Assembly (NCBI RefSeq): GCF_001557115.1
Contig: NZ_LSKQ01000305.1
Span: 1-22,309 of the forward strand
Source of the DNA: Erythrobacter sp. CCH5-A1
GTDB taxonomy: Bacteria > Pseudomonadota > Alphaproteobacteria > Sphingomonadales > Sphingomonadaceae
Reading direction: 5' to 3'
DNA length: 22,309 nucleotides
In this document: one piece after another, positions 4,707 through 11,533 of the stretch
How positions within the stretch are numbered: the first letter of the stretch is position 1
Layout: the number at the start of each line of letters is the position of its first letter
Program-made: the position numbers and the translations under genes
The notes under the pieces: model-generated
Seen by the model: the letters and a program-made list of their open reading frames with translations, nothing else
Database searches by the model: none
What the model was told of the DNA's origin: nothing

Positions 4707-6623
4707 ATGAACTTCGTTTTCGCAAAACGCCCGGCGCGGATACTCCTCATTGCTGCTGCAGCTGTCATAGGCTCGGCGGCAGCCGCGCAATCTGTCGGCA
4801 ATCACGCCGCGCACCATCCCGATGGCACAGCCGCGTCGGCGAGCGCGGAGGGGCCAGTGGCCGAGTCTGGCGTTCCTACTCAATCCAGCATGAGCCGCTC
4901 GAGCCCCATGAGCGAAATGATGGAACAGATCACAGGCGGCGAGAGTCAGCTGAGCCAGCAGTTCAGCAGCTATTCCGCTTTTCTGGCACTGCCCGAACTC
5001 GATGAGGCTGCGCGAAAGGATGCCGCCGCGCAAGCGAATGCGCGACTCCACCGCGGCTTGAGCATTGCCAGCGAGATCACAAGCAAAGCCCATGGTCCGG
5101 AACAGCCTGACGGGATTGAGATGGCCAACCAGCTTCGCGAGGCAGCGACGCTGATTGAAAGCGGATCGGCCATGATCGCCGTACTAGCAGGCCAAAAAAA
5201 CAGCGACAGCGCGGCGAATGACTGGTTTCGCAAGGAGACCGGGCTCACACCCCGCGATGCGAGCACTTCGAACACCGGACGGCTGTGGGGCCTTGCGCCG
5301 GGACATTGGCTGTTCATGGCAGCTACCCTGCTCGCATTGGGAGCGCTGTTAGCTCTGCAGATGCTGCGGCTACGCCGAGTCAAGGCACTTGTCGCCCCGG
5401 TTCCGCACGCAGGCCAGATAGCCGACTTGACGAGCCCGGCACCGGTCGCCCCAGGCCAAGATGCCGCCAGCCAGCGCATCTCGAGCCCTGCAGACTGGCC
5501 GACACGCCAACCGGATTTGTCTGGTCTTGCCGCCACAGGCAAAACTCGCCCCTGGAGCGGCGAGCTGCGCGTCGCCCAAATCTTCAACGAAACGCCGACG
5601 GTCAAGACCTTCCGCTTGGTGCTCCCAGGCTCGGATCGGCTTCCTTTCGACTTCCTGCCCGGCCAGTTCCTGCAAATCGAAGTATCGATGAAGGACGAAA
5701 CCAAAGCCAAGCGGTCATACACGATCGCCTCTTCACCGACGCAGCGCGCCTATGTCGAATTGACCATCAAGCGCGAGACGCAGGGCGCTGTCTCACGCCA
5801 TCTGCACGATAACGTCACAACCGGCGACCGGGTTCAAATTGCAGGACCATTCGGCCGTTTTACCTTTACCGGGAGCGATGCTGAGAGCATCGTTCTGATT
5901 GCCGGCGGCGTCGGCATCACGCCGATGATGTCGGTCCTGCGCTTCCTGACCGATACGGCCTGGCCCGGCGAGATTTTCTTCGTCTACGCAGCCCGCTCGA
6001 CCGACGAATTCGTCTTCCGGGGGGAGATTGAACAGCTCGAGCGCCGCCACCCCAATCTTAGTGTCTTTGCATCGATGGAACGATCGCCGGGAACGGTCTG
6101 GCATGGAGCCAAAGGACACCTCACCCGCGAGTTGCTTGAAAGCGCGGTTCCCAAAATCGTCGGACGGCGCGTCCATCTGTGCGGGCCACCGCCAATGATG
6201 GCCGCCATGCGCGAAATCCTGATCCAGATCGGGGTGCCCGAGGCGCAGATATTCAGCGAGGCGTTCGGACCCGCTTCGCTGCCAATCGATGAACCTGGCG
6301 AGCAGAGTGCCGCGCAGGCGGGACCCCCGCCCGCTGCGTCGGCCCGTGCACGGTTGGCGGCAACAACGGTAACCTTCTCGGTAGCCGGCGTTTCCGCGCC
6401 ACTCCACACCAACGAGACGATCCTTGAGGCTGCCGAAACCGCCGGTGTTGAGATCCCCTATTCGTGTCGGGTCGGCGAATGCGGGGTTTGCGTTACCCGC
6501 CTGCTAGCAGGGGAAATCGCGATGGAGATCGAGACCGGTCTCGACCCCGACGACAAGGCACAAGGCTATGTGCTCGCCTGTCAGGCACGTTGCACCCGAG
6601 GTCCATTGGTGGTGGAAGCCTGA
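4707..6623 (+). CDS. Membrane-anchored NADH:FAD:[2Fe-2S] reductase with periplasmic N-terminal domain
   Basis: This 638-aa protein has an unusual layout. Residues 1-27 are a signal peptide or anchor. Residues 28-195 form a periplasmic helical domain (His/Met-rich at first). A membrane helix lies at about 201-219 and a Pro/Ala-rich linker follows to about 280. Residues 285-530 form a ferredoxin-NADP reductase-like domain, with FAD motif RSYTIASS (336-343), nucleotide motif GGVGITPMM (400-408) and CGPPPMM (492-498). Residues 555-638 form a plant-type [2Fe-2S] ferredoxin, with ligands C587, C592, C595 and C625. The catalytic C-terminus should be cytosolic. It would take electrons from NAD(P)H and pass them to the cytochrome b gene that follows with a TGATG overlap. 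No strong ribosome site is seen before the ATG. The N-terminal domain is not recognised. Confidence 0.88.
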   Translation: MNFVFAKRPARILLIAAAAVIGSAAAAQSVGNHAAHHPDGTAASASAEGPVAESGVPTQSSMSRSSPMSEMMEQITGGESQLSQQFSSYSAFLALPELDEAARKDAAAQANARLHRGLSIASEITSKAHGPEQPDGIEMANQLREAATLIESGSAMIAVLAGQKNSDSAANDWFRKETGLTPRDASTSNTGRLWGLAPGHWLFMAATLLALGALLALQMLRLRRVKALVAPVPHAGQIADLTSPAPVAPGQDAASQRISSPADWPTRQPDLSGLAATGKTRPWSGELRVAQIFNETPTVKTFRLVLPGSDRLPFDFLPGQFLQIEVSMKDETKAKRSYTIASSPTQRAYVELTIKRETQGAVSRHLHDNVTTGDRVQIAGPFGRFTFTGSDAESIVLIAGGVGITPMMSVLRFLTDTAWPGEIFFVYAARSTDEFVFRGEIEQLERRHPNLSVFASMERSPGTVWHGAKGHLTRELLESAVPKIVGRRVHLCGPPPMMAAMREILIQIGVPEAQIFSEAFGPASLPIDEPGEQSAAQAGPPPAASARARLAATTVTFSVAGVSAPLHTNETILEAAETAGVEIPYSCRVGECGVCVTRLLAGEIAMEIETGLDPDDKAQGYVLACQARCTRGPLVVEA

Positions 6624-7351
6624 TGCGCGAGCGCGGCGACATCTTGATGACCTTGGCGGCAGCCTTCGTGCTTCTCTTTCCACTCGGCTTCGTGGTTCAC
6701 GCGTCGCCGCGCTTTCCCGGCAGTCTGGCGGGAAGCTTGAACGGGATCGCGGCTGCGGTGCTGATGCTCGTTCCTCTCGTCCATGTCGCCGCCCGGCGCA
6801 TCGGCCGGTTCGGACGATGGCTCGATCAAAGGATTCAAAAGAGGACTTTGCTGGCGATACACATCTATGCGGGTGTGGCGGGGCCGATCCTCGCACTTGT
6901 CCACGCGGCACACAAGTTCGAGAGCCCGCTCGGCATCGCACTGACCGGCACTGTCATACTGGTCGTCTGGAGCGGGTTTGTCGGTCGTTATTTCCTGGTC
7001 CAGATCACAAGAGCCGTCCGCGACCGCACATCCGAACTTGCAGCGCTCCAGTTGGGACTCGACGCGGATCGTCCAAGAGCCGTGCCCATTGCAGGCGGAG
7101 GTCGAGCGAAAAGCAAAGGTTGGCGGTTCTTGTTCGCCCCGGCCGACGAATTCGAGCCCGCCGATATCGCTGATGCCAGACGACGTGCCGAGGCTCTTGC
7201 CGATGCCGAATACGCCGTGCGCGCCGAACGCGCGGCTGCCGGCCTGTTTGGGGGATGGCGAGCGATCCATGTCGTCACCAGCACACTTCTCTATGCGCTG
7301 CTGCTGCTCCACATCTGGGCTGGCTATTATTTCGGGTTTCGCTGGCTGTGA
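6623..7351 (+). CDS. Membrane cytochrome b-like protein with two bis-His pairs
   Basis: Starting at the ATG that overlaps the previous stop (TGATG), the protein has 242 aa and about five membrane helices (near 8-26, 38-56, 74-95, 104-122, 213-236). Two helices carry histidine pairs at identical spacing: H80 and H94 (HIYAGVAGPILALVH), and H216 and H230 (HVVTSTLLYALLLLH). Facing pairs 14 residues apart on two helices are what holds two stacked b haems across a membrane, as in ferric reductase and cytochrome b families. The cytosolic loop at about 125-210 is Arg/Ala-rich. Flanked by an NADH-ferredoxin reductase and a multihaem cytochrome c, it probably carries electrons through the membrane. I do not recognise a named family. 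Its last base pairs overlap the next gene's GTG. Confidence 0.8.
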   Translation: MRERGDILMTLAAAFVLLFPLGFVVHASPRFPGSLAGSLNGIAAAVLMLVPLVHVAARRIGRFGRWLDQRIQKRTLLAIHIYAGVAGPILALVHAAHKFESPLGIALTGTVILVVWSGFVGRYFLVQITRAVRDRTSELAALQLGLDADRPRAVPIAGGGRAKSKGWRFLFAPADEFEPADIADARRRAEALADAEYAVRAERAAAGLFGGWRAIHVVTSTLLYALLLLHIWAGYYFGFRWL

Positions 7352-8076
7352 ATGGCGCGCGCCTCCTCTACGGCATATATGCCCTGGTACTGGCGATGCT
7401 CGTCGTCATCGTCTCGCTGACGACCCATTCCGCTGGAAGCCGCGCGATTGCAGGTTGGACCGCGCTGATTGAACCTGGACCCTTGTCGCCCGCTCACGCC
7501 TCGCTTCGGCGCAATTGCGAATCCTGCCACACACCGCACCAAGGCGTTGAGGCGCAGAAATGCATCGCCTGCCACATCCAAACCGATTTCGGGACCAAGG
7601 CGTCGACCCGTTTTCATGCCAAAGCGAAAGAGTGCACAAGCTGTCATGTTGAACATGACGGGGGCGCGAGCCTTGCTCGCATGGATCATGAGGCCTTGCT
7701 CGATCCAGACCTTTGGCGCGGTCCGCTTCGGCCCCGAGTTGCACGCATCTCGAAAACACATTCAGAGACCACGGACGCGCTCAATTGCGTAAGCTGCCAT
7801 GCGGCGCGCGATCGGCATCAAGGTTCGTTCGGCAAGGACTGCCAGAATTGCCATGCTGTGGCCGAATGGAAGATCGATGCCTTCAGGCACCCGTCTGTCA
7901 ACTCACGCCAGTGCGCCGGATGCCACAAGGCACCGCCCAGTCACTTCATGATGCACTTCGAGATGGTCTCTCAGCGCGTTGCGAGGGAACGCGCTCCGGT
8001 CAATCAATGTGTTGCATGCCACACCACCGACAGTTGGAACAACATCCGTAATCGTGGGCTGTACGACCATCATTGA
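7348..8076 (+). CDS. Membrane-anchored heptahaem c-type cytochrome
   Basis: The start is the GTG overlapping the upstream stop (GTGA); an earlier ATG at 7255 would lie deep inside the cytochrome b gene. The 242-aa product has one N-terminal membrane helix (about 6-26) and then seven CxxCH haem sites: CESCH 57, CIACH 72, CTSCH 96, CVSCH 147, CQNCH 165, CAGCH 189 and CVACH 221. Extra histidines (HTPH, HVEH, FRHP) could be distal ligands. Spacing of sites and distal His resembles the cytochrome c3/c7 and NapC-like electron-shuttle families rather than a catalytic nitrite reductase. It should sit on the periplasmic face and receive electrons from the cytochrome b. Terminal acceptor unknown; a metal ion or a periplasmic partner is possible. 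Confidence 0.88.
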   Translation: MNGARLLYGIYALVLAMLVVIVSLTTHSAGSRAIAGWTALIEPGPLSPAHASLRRNCESCHTPHQGVEAQKCIACHIQTDFGTKASTRFHAKAKECTSCHVEHDGGASLARMDHEALLDPDLWRGPLRPRVARISKTHSETTDALNCVSCHAARDRHQGSFGKDCQNCHAVAEWKIDAFRHPSVNSRQCAGCHKAPPSHFMMHFEMVSQRVARERAPVNQCVACHTTDSWNNIRNRGLYDHH

Positions 8077-8184
8077 GCAGATGGTGCTGATCGCAGGGCC
8101 TCCCGCCGGCCGAAGCAGCGGTGAGCAGCCCGGAGAAGGATGCGCGGCTTTAACTCGCAAACTAAGAGAAGAGATCGAATAGAT

Positions 8185-8213
8185 TTGACACGTTTCGCAT
8201 CCACGCCGATTAT
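8185..8213 (+). promoter_or_regulatory. Possible sigma-70 type promoter
   Basis: A perfect TTGACA (8185-8190) is followed after 17 bp by GATTAT, or after 20 bp by TATGAA. It lies directly before the small secreted gene whose GTG is at 8220, so transcription would start almost at the start codon, leaving little or no leader. No MerR-type dyad is evident in the spacer. Confidence 0.4.
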
Positions 8214-8219
8214 GAATGT

Positions 8220-8588
8220 GTGAGGCGGCTTTTCTCCTTGATGATGCTTGTCGGAGCGTTGGTGGGTCTCCTGGGCCAGGAAACCGCGTTCGCGAACAGC
8301 ATGCCCCTGACCTGGGCTAATCAAAACGCTGATGCTGGCGCGATGGATCCTGTTTGCGCCGAGATGATGGGGGTCGCTCAACCGGATAAGCCCGAAAAGC
8401 CCTGTGAAGGCATGACGCTCGAATGCGTTGCGAAGATGGGCTGCGCTGTGCCGGTGGCTCTGGTTCCTTTACTGCCGATCACAGAGCCGATGTTGTTTCA
8501 CGCCTGGATTCCAGCGCGAAGGCCTGTCGCCACGTTGACAGGTCGCATTATCGGTCCTGAGCCCGAGCCGCCCACAAATCTTGCCTGA
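8220..8588 (+). CDS. Small secreted Cys/Met protein, CopL-like in character
   Basis: The 122-aa frame starts at GTG and opens with a clear signal peptide (RRLFSLMMLVGALVGLLGQE, then TAFA, cleavage before NSMP). The mature part has four cysteines and several methionines (MDPVCAEMMGV, PCEGMTLECVAKMGCAVPV), followed by a hydrophobic stretch (ALVPLLPITEPMLF) and a Pro-rich tail. Short secreted proteins with such Cys/Met patterns often precede copper efflux operons (CopL, CzcI); I cannot assign it to a named family. No ribosome site is visible before the GTG; a leaderless mRNA, or a start at the ATG pair near 8238, is possible. It is the first gene after the cytochrome cluster and precedes cusC. 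Confidence 0.65.
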   Translation: MRRLFSLMMLVGALVGLLGQETAFANSMPLTWANQNADAGAMDPVCAEMMGVAQPDKPEKPCEGMTLECVAKMGCAVPVALVPLLPITEPMLFHAWIPARRPVATLTGRIIGPEPEPPTNLA

Positions 8589-8659
8589 GCCGAAGTGTAG
8601 CGCTGCGGGCCCGTCTGCTTGCCTGCGCGCGGTCAAATCGTTCAAGCAAGGAAATACTC

Positions 8660-8926
8660 ATGAAGACAAGACTTTTGCTCGCCGCTGCGATAGGGCTTCT
8701 AGTCCCCGTCTCTGCCGCTTCCGCCCATGCGCCTGAAGGCGGCCATTGGGAATGGCGCTCCCGCTCTCAACTAGGGCCGAGACCGACAACGCCGGCGCTT
8801 GTCCGCGTATGGATCAGCGATGACGTGGCGAAAGCCGCCGCGTGCAAATGCTCCGCGATGAAGGCTGATACATCGGGATGCACGATGGACATGTCCGGCA
8901 AGGCCCGGGTTCCCTCAATCGGCTAA
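8660..8926 (+). CDS. Small secreted protein, unknown, associated with copper genes
   Basis: The 88-aa protein starts MKTRLLLAAAIGLLVPVSAA with AAGGAA 7 nt upstream, and a signal peptide ending SASAHA is visible. The mature part has an aromatic segment (GGHWEWRSRSQLGP) and a cysteine/methionine tail (ACKCSAMKADTSGCTMDMSG) with three Cys and three Met that could bind Cu(I). No known domain is recognised. It lies 71 bp after the previous small secreted gene and before a large stem-loop and cusC, so it is probably part of the copper regulon. Function is unknown. Confidence 0.65.
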   Translation: MKTRLLLAAAIGLLVPVSAASAHAPEGGHWEWRSRSQLGPRPTTPALVRVWISDDVAKAAACKCSAMKADTSGCTMDMSGKARVPSIG

Positions 8927-8958
8927 GGCCGTTGCCTGGCCGATAACCAGAAAATGAC

Positions 8959-9025
8959 TGGCCGGGCACGCGGCGTCGGCGGAGGTATCTTCTCCGTCGG
9001 CGCCGCGTCAGTCCGAGCCCGGCCA
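8959..9025. terminator. Large two-part stem-loop between small secreted genes and cusC
   Basis: An outer perfect 9-bp stem, TGGCCGGGC (8959-8967) with GCCCGGCCA (9017-9025), encloses an inner 15-bp stem with two mismatches (8970-8984 with 8992-9006) and a 7-nt loop. No T-run follows on either strand. It could terminate or attenuate transcription into cusCBAF, or protect an mRNA end. Confidence 0.5.
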
Positions 9026-9062
9026 TCTATATCGGCACGGTAGCCTCCACGAGGAGAGCTTC

Positions 9063-10304
9063 ATGCAAACAATCCATTACCTGCCTCTTTTGGCACCATT
9101 TCTCGCGGCAGTGTCTGGTGCGGCGCTTGCCGAACCGCTCTCCTTCGAGGCGGCAATCGAACGTGCCACGCGCGATGCACCATCGATCCGGGCTGGCGTA
9201 TCCGGCGTCGAGGCAAGTCGAGATGCGGCGGTGGCCGCAGGGCGCTTGCCCGATCCGAGCCTCAACCTCGGTATCGACAATTTTCCGGTCTCCGGCCCGC
9301 CGGCCTATAGCTTTACTGCAGATAGCATGACGATGACGCGGATCGGGATCGAGCAGCCATTTCCCAATCCGGCCAAACGCAGTGCGCAGCGCACACGGGC
9401 AATCGCGGACATTGGCATGGCCGAGGCTGAGCTGGCGATTGAGGCTCAGAATGTTCGGCTCGCGACCGCACTTGCGTGGATCGATCTCCATTACGCCAAG
9501 CGGCAACTGGCACAGCTGAAGCAACTCGACGAAGCTCTGAACGATCTTCAGTCGACCGTCTCTGCCCGCTTGGCTTCAGGCTCTGCTCGTCCAGCTCTGG
9601 CGCTGGAACCCGAGCAGTTGCGTGCCGCCGTCAATGATCGGCGCAGTGAACTGGCCGCAGAGGTCTCGCGCGCACGCGCCCAGCTGGTCCGCTTTACTGG
9701 TGATCCTACTGCCGATGTCATGGGCGATCCTCCTGTTTTCGCCATAGACCGCAATGCGTTGACTAAAGATATCTCGTTGCTTCCACGCCTGAAGGCGCTA
9801 GATGCCGGGATCACCGGCGCTGAAGCCGATACCGGGCTCGCCCGTGCTGACAAGCATCCCGACTGGCGGATTGGCGCAAGCTACGGCCGCCGTGACCCGG
9901 CCTTCGGCGATATGGTCTCGGTCGGTGTGAGTATAGATCTACCGCTGTTCGCCAAGCGTCGGCAGAACCCCAGAATCGCTGCCAGCCTTCTCGGCGAGAC
10001 GCGGGCGCATCTGACGCGGGTCGCCGCAGAGCGAGAAATCCTCGCGTCACTCGAAACCGACCTTGCAACTCATGCCATGCATGTTGAGCTTGTGGCGAAC
10101 GCACAAAAGGTGCTGGTCCCACTCGCCAAGCGCCGGGCTGAGCTCGACCTGGCGAGCTATGCGGCTGGCAGGCTCGACCTGGGCAGCGCGCTCTTGTCAT
10201 CGCTTGCTCTCGCAGAAGCGGAAGTCGACGCGCTGGCGCGCGAAGCCGACGCGGCCCGCGACGCTGTGCGGATCAGCTACACCTATCGAGGAGTCAAGCC
10301 ATGA
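9063..10304 (+). CDS. cusC: TolC-family outer-membrane efflux protein (CusC-like)
   Basis: The 413-aa protein has a cleavable signal peptide (YLPLLAPFLAAVSGAALA, cut before EPLSF) and a GAGGAG ribosome site. It then shows the long, Ala/Leu/Arg-rich heptad helices of the outer-membrane channel of RND pumps, in two repeats (SFEAAIERATRDAPSIRAGV near the start; a second set from about residue 225). The turn LPDPSLNLGIDNFPV and the later VSVGVSIDLPLFAKRR are typical strand-helix junctions of the family. It lacks the lipobox found in E. coli CusC, so it is not a lipoprotein. It forms the outer-membrane duct for the CusBA pump whose genes follow with an ATGA overlap. It is slightly shorter than E. 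coli CusC. Confidence 0.88.
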   Translation: MQTIHYLPLLAPFLAAVSGAALAEPLSFEAAIERATRDAPSIRAGVSGVEASRDAAVAAGRLPDPSLNLGIDNFPVSGPPAYSFTADSMTMTRIGIEQPFPNPAKRSAQRTRAIADIGMAEAELAIEAQNVRLATALAWIDLHYAKRQLAQLKQLDEALNDLQSTVSARLASGSARPALALEPEQLRAAVNDRRSELAAEVSRARAQLVRFTGDPTADVMGDPPVFAIDRNALTKDISLLPRLKALDAGITGAEADTGLARADKHPDWRIGASYGRRDPAFGDMVSVGVSIDLPLFAKRRQNPRIAASLLGETRAHLTRVAAEREILASLETDLATHAMHVELVANAQKVLVPLAKRRAELDLASYAAGRLDLGSALLSSLALAEAEVDALAREADAARDAVRISYTYRGVKP

Positions 10305-11533
10305 CAATGAACCCGAAAAATACCGCGCGATGGGCTGCGGCATTTCTGACAGTTGCATCCATTGCTGGCGTTGGCGGGTTCTGGTTAGGGAAGCGTGACC
10401 CCTCACAACGCAGTGATACGAGCGCGGCGCAGAACGGCCGCAAGATCCTCTACTGGTACGATCCCATGGTGCCGACCGAACGCTACGACAATCCCAACTC
10501 GCTCTCTTCGATGGGAATGAAGACCATCCCGAAATATGCCGATGAAGTTCCGGACGCAGGGCCAGGTGTGCGCGTGGATGCCGATGCGAGACAAAGTCTC
10601 GGAATGCGCGTCGCAACTGTGACATTTGGCTCTCTCCCATCGGGCCTGACGGTTACAGGCACGATCGATTTCAATCAGCGCGATATTGCTATTGTCCAGT
10701 CGCGTTCGAGCGGCTTTGTCACCCGCGTCTACGCCCGTGCCGCGGGCGATGTGATCGGTGCGGGCGCACCGATTGCCGATCTCCAGTTACCCGAATGGGG
10801 CGGCGCGCAAGGCGAGTTTCTGGCAGTCAAGCGGCTCGGGCAGGAAGACCTCGCCCACGCAGCCAGGCAGCGTCTGAAGCTCATGGGCATGTCAGATGCA
10901 CTGATCAATGAGGTCGAGCGAACCGGCCGAACCAACGGAGCTGTGACTATTCGCGCACCAATTGCTGGTGCGATACAGGCGCTTGACGTGCGTGAGGGAA
11001 TGACGGTCGCGGCAGGGCAGAGCCTTGCACAGATAAGCGGGATCAGGACAGTGTGGCTTAATGCCGCAGTGCCGGAAGCGCAGGCGAACCTCATCCGTAT
11101 TGGTCAAGGAGCAAGGATAGCACTCAGCGCCTTCCCTGGTGAGAGCTTCACCGGCAAGGTCACAGCGATCCTGCCGATCACGCAGCCCGACAGCCGCACG
11201 ATGACCGTGCGGATCGAGCTTGCCAATCGTGGGGGACGCCTGCGCCCAGGCATGTTCGCAAGTGTCAGTTTTGACGGAGACAACAGGTCCGCGTTGCTTG
11301 TCCCGAGAGACGCTCTGATCCGCACCGGTGCGCGAACGCTCATCATGCTGGCCCTTCCCGATGGCCGGTACCGCCCCGCTGAAGTTCGTACCGGGCGGGA
11401 GAGCGGCGACAAGACAGAAATTGTTGCAGGACTGTCCGCTGGCGAAAAGGTCGTAGTCTCGGGTCAATTCCTGCTCGATTCCGAAGCAAGTCTCGCTGGT
11501 GTCTCTGCCAGACCCATTGGAGATAAGCAGTGA
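10301..11533 (+). CDS. cusB: RND periplasmic adaptor CusB
   Basis: The 410-aa protein starts at the ATG overlapping the cusC stop (ATGA). A membrane anchor lies at about 11-30. The metal-binding segment [20 protein letters not shown], continuing [14 protein letters not shown], carries Met56, Met71 and Met73, with the same spacing (15 and 2) as E. coli CusB Met49/64/66, which bind Cu(I)/Ag(I). Barrel-sandwich and beta-barrel adaptor regions follow ([60 protein letters not shown]). It links inner-membrane CusA to CusC and passes metal from CusF to CusA. All key methionines are intact. Confidence 0.93.
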   Translation: MTMNPKNTARWAAAFLTVASIAGVGGFWLGKRDPSQRSDTSAAQNGRKILYWYDPMVPTERYDNPNSLSSMGMKTIPKYADEVPDAGPGVRVDADARQSLGMRVATVTFGSLPSGLTVTGTIDFNQRDIAIVQSRSSGFVTRVYARAAGDVIGAGAPIADLQLPEWGGAQGEFLAVKRLGQEDLAHAARQRLKLMGMSDALINEVERTGRTNGAVTIRAPIAGAIQALDVREGMTVAAGQSLAQISGIRTVWLNAAVPEAQANLIRIGQGARIALSAFPGESFTGKVTAILPITQPDSRTMTVRIELANRGGRLRPGMFASVSFDGDNRSALLVPRDALIRTGARTLIMLALPDGRYRPAEVRTGRESGDKTEIVAGLSAGEKVVVSGQFLLDSEASLAGVSARPIGDKQ

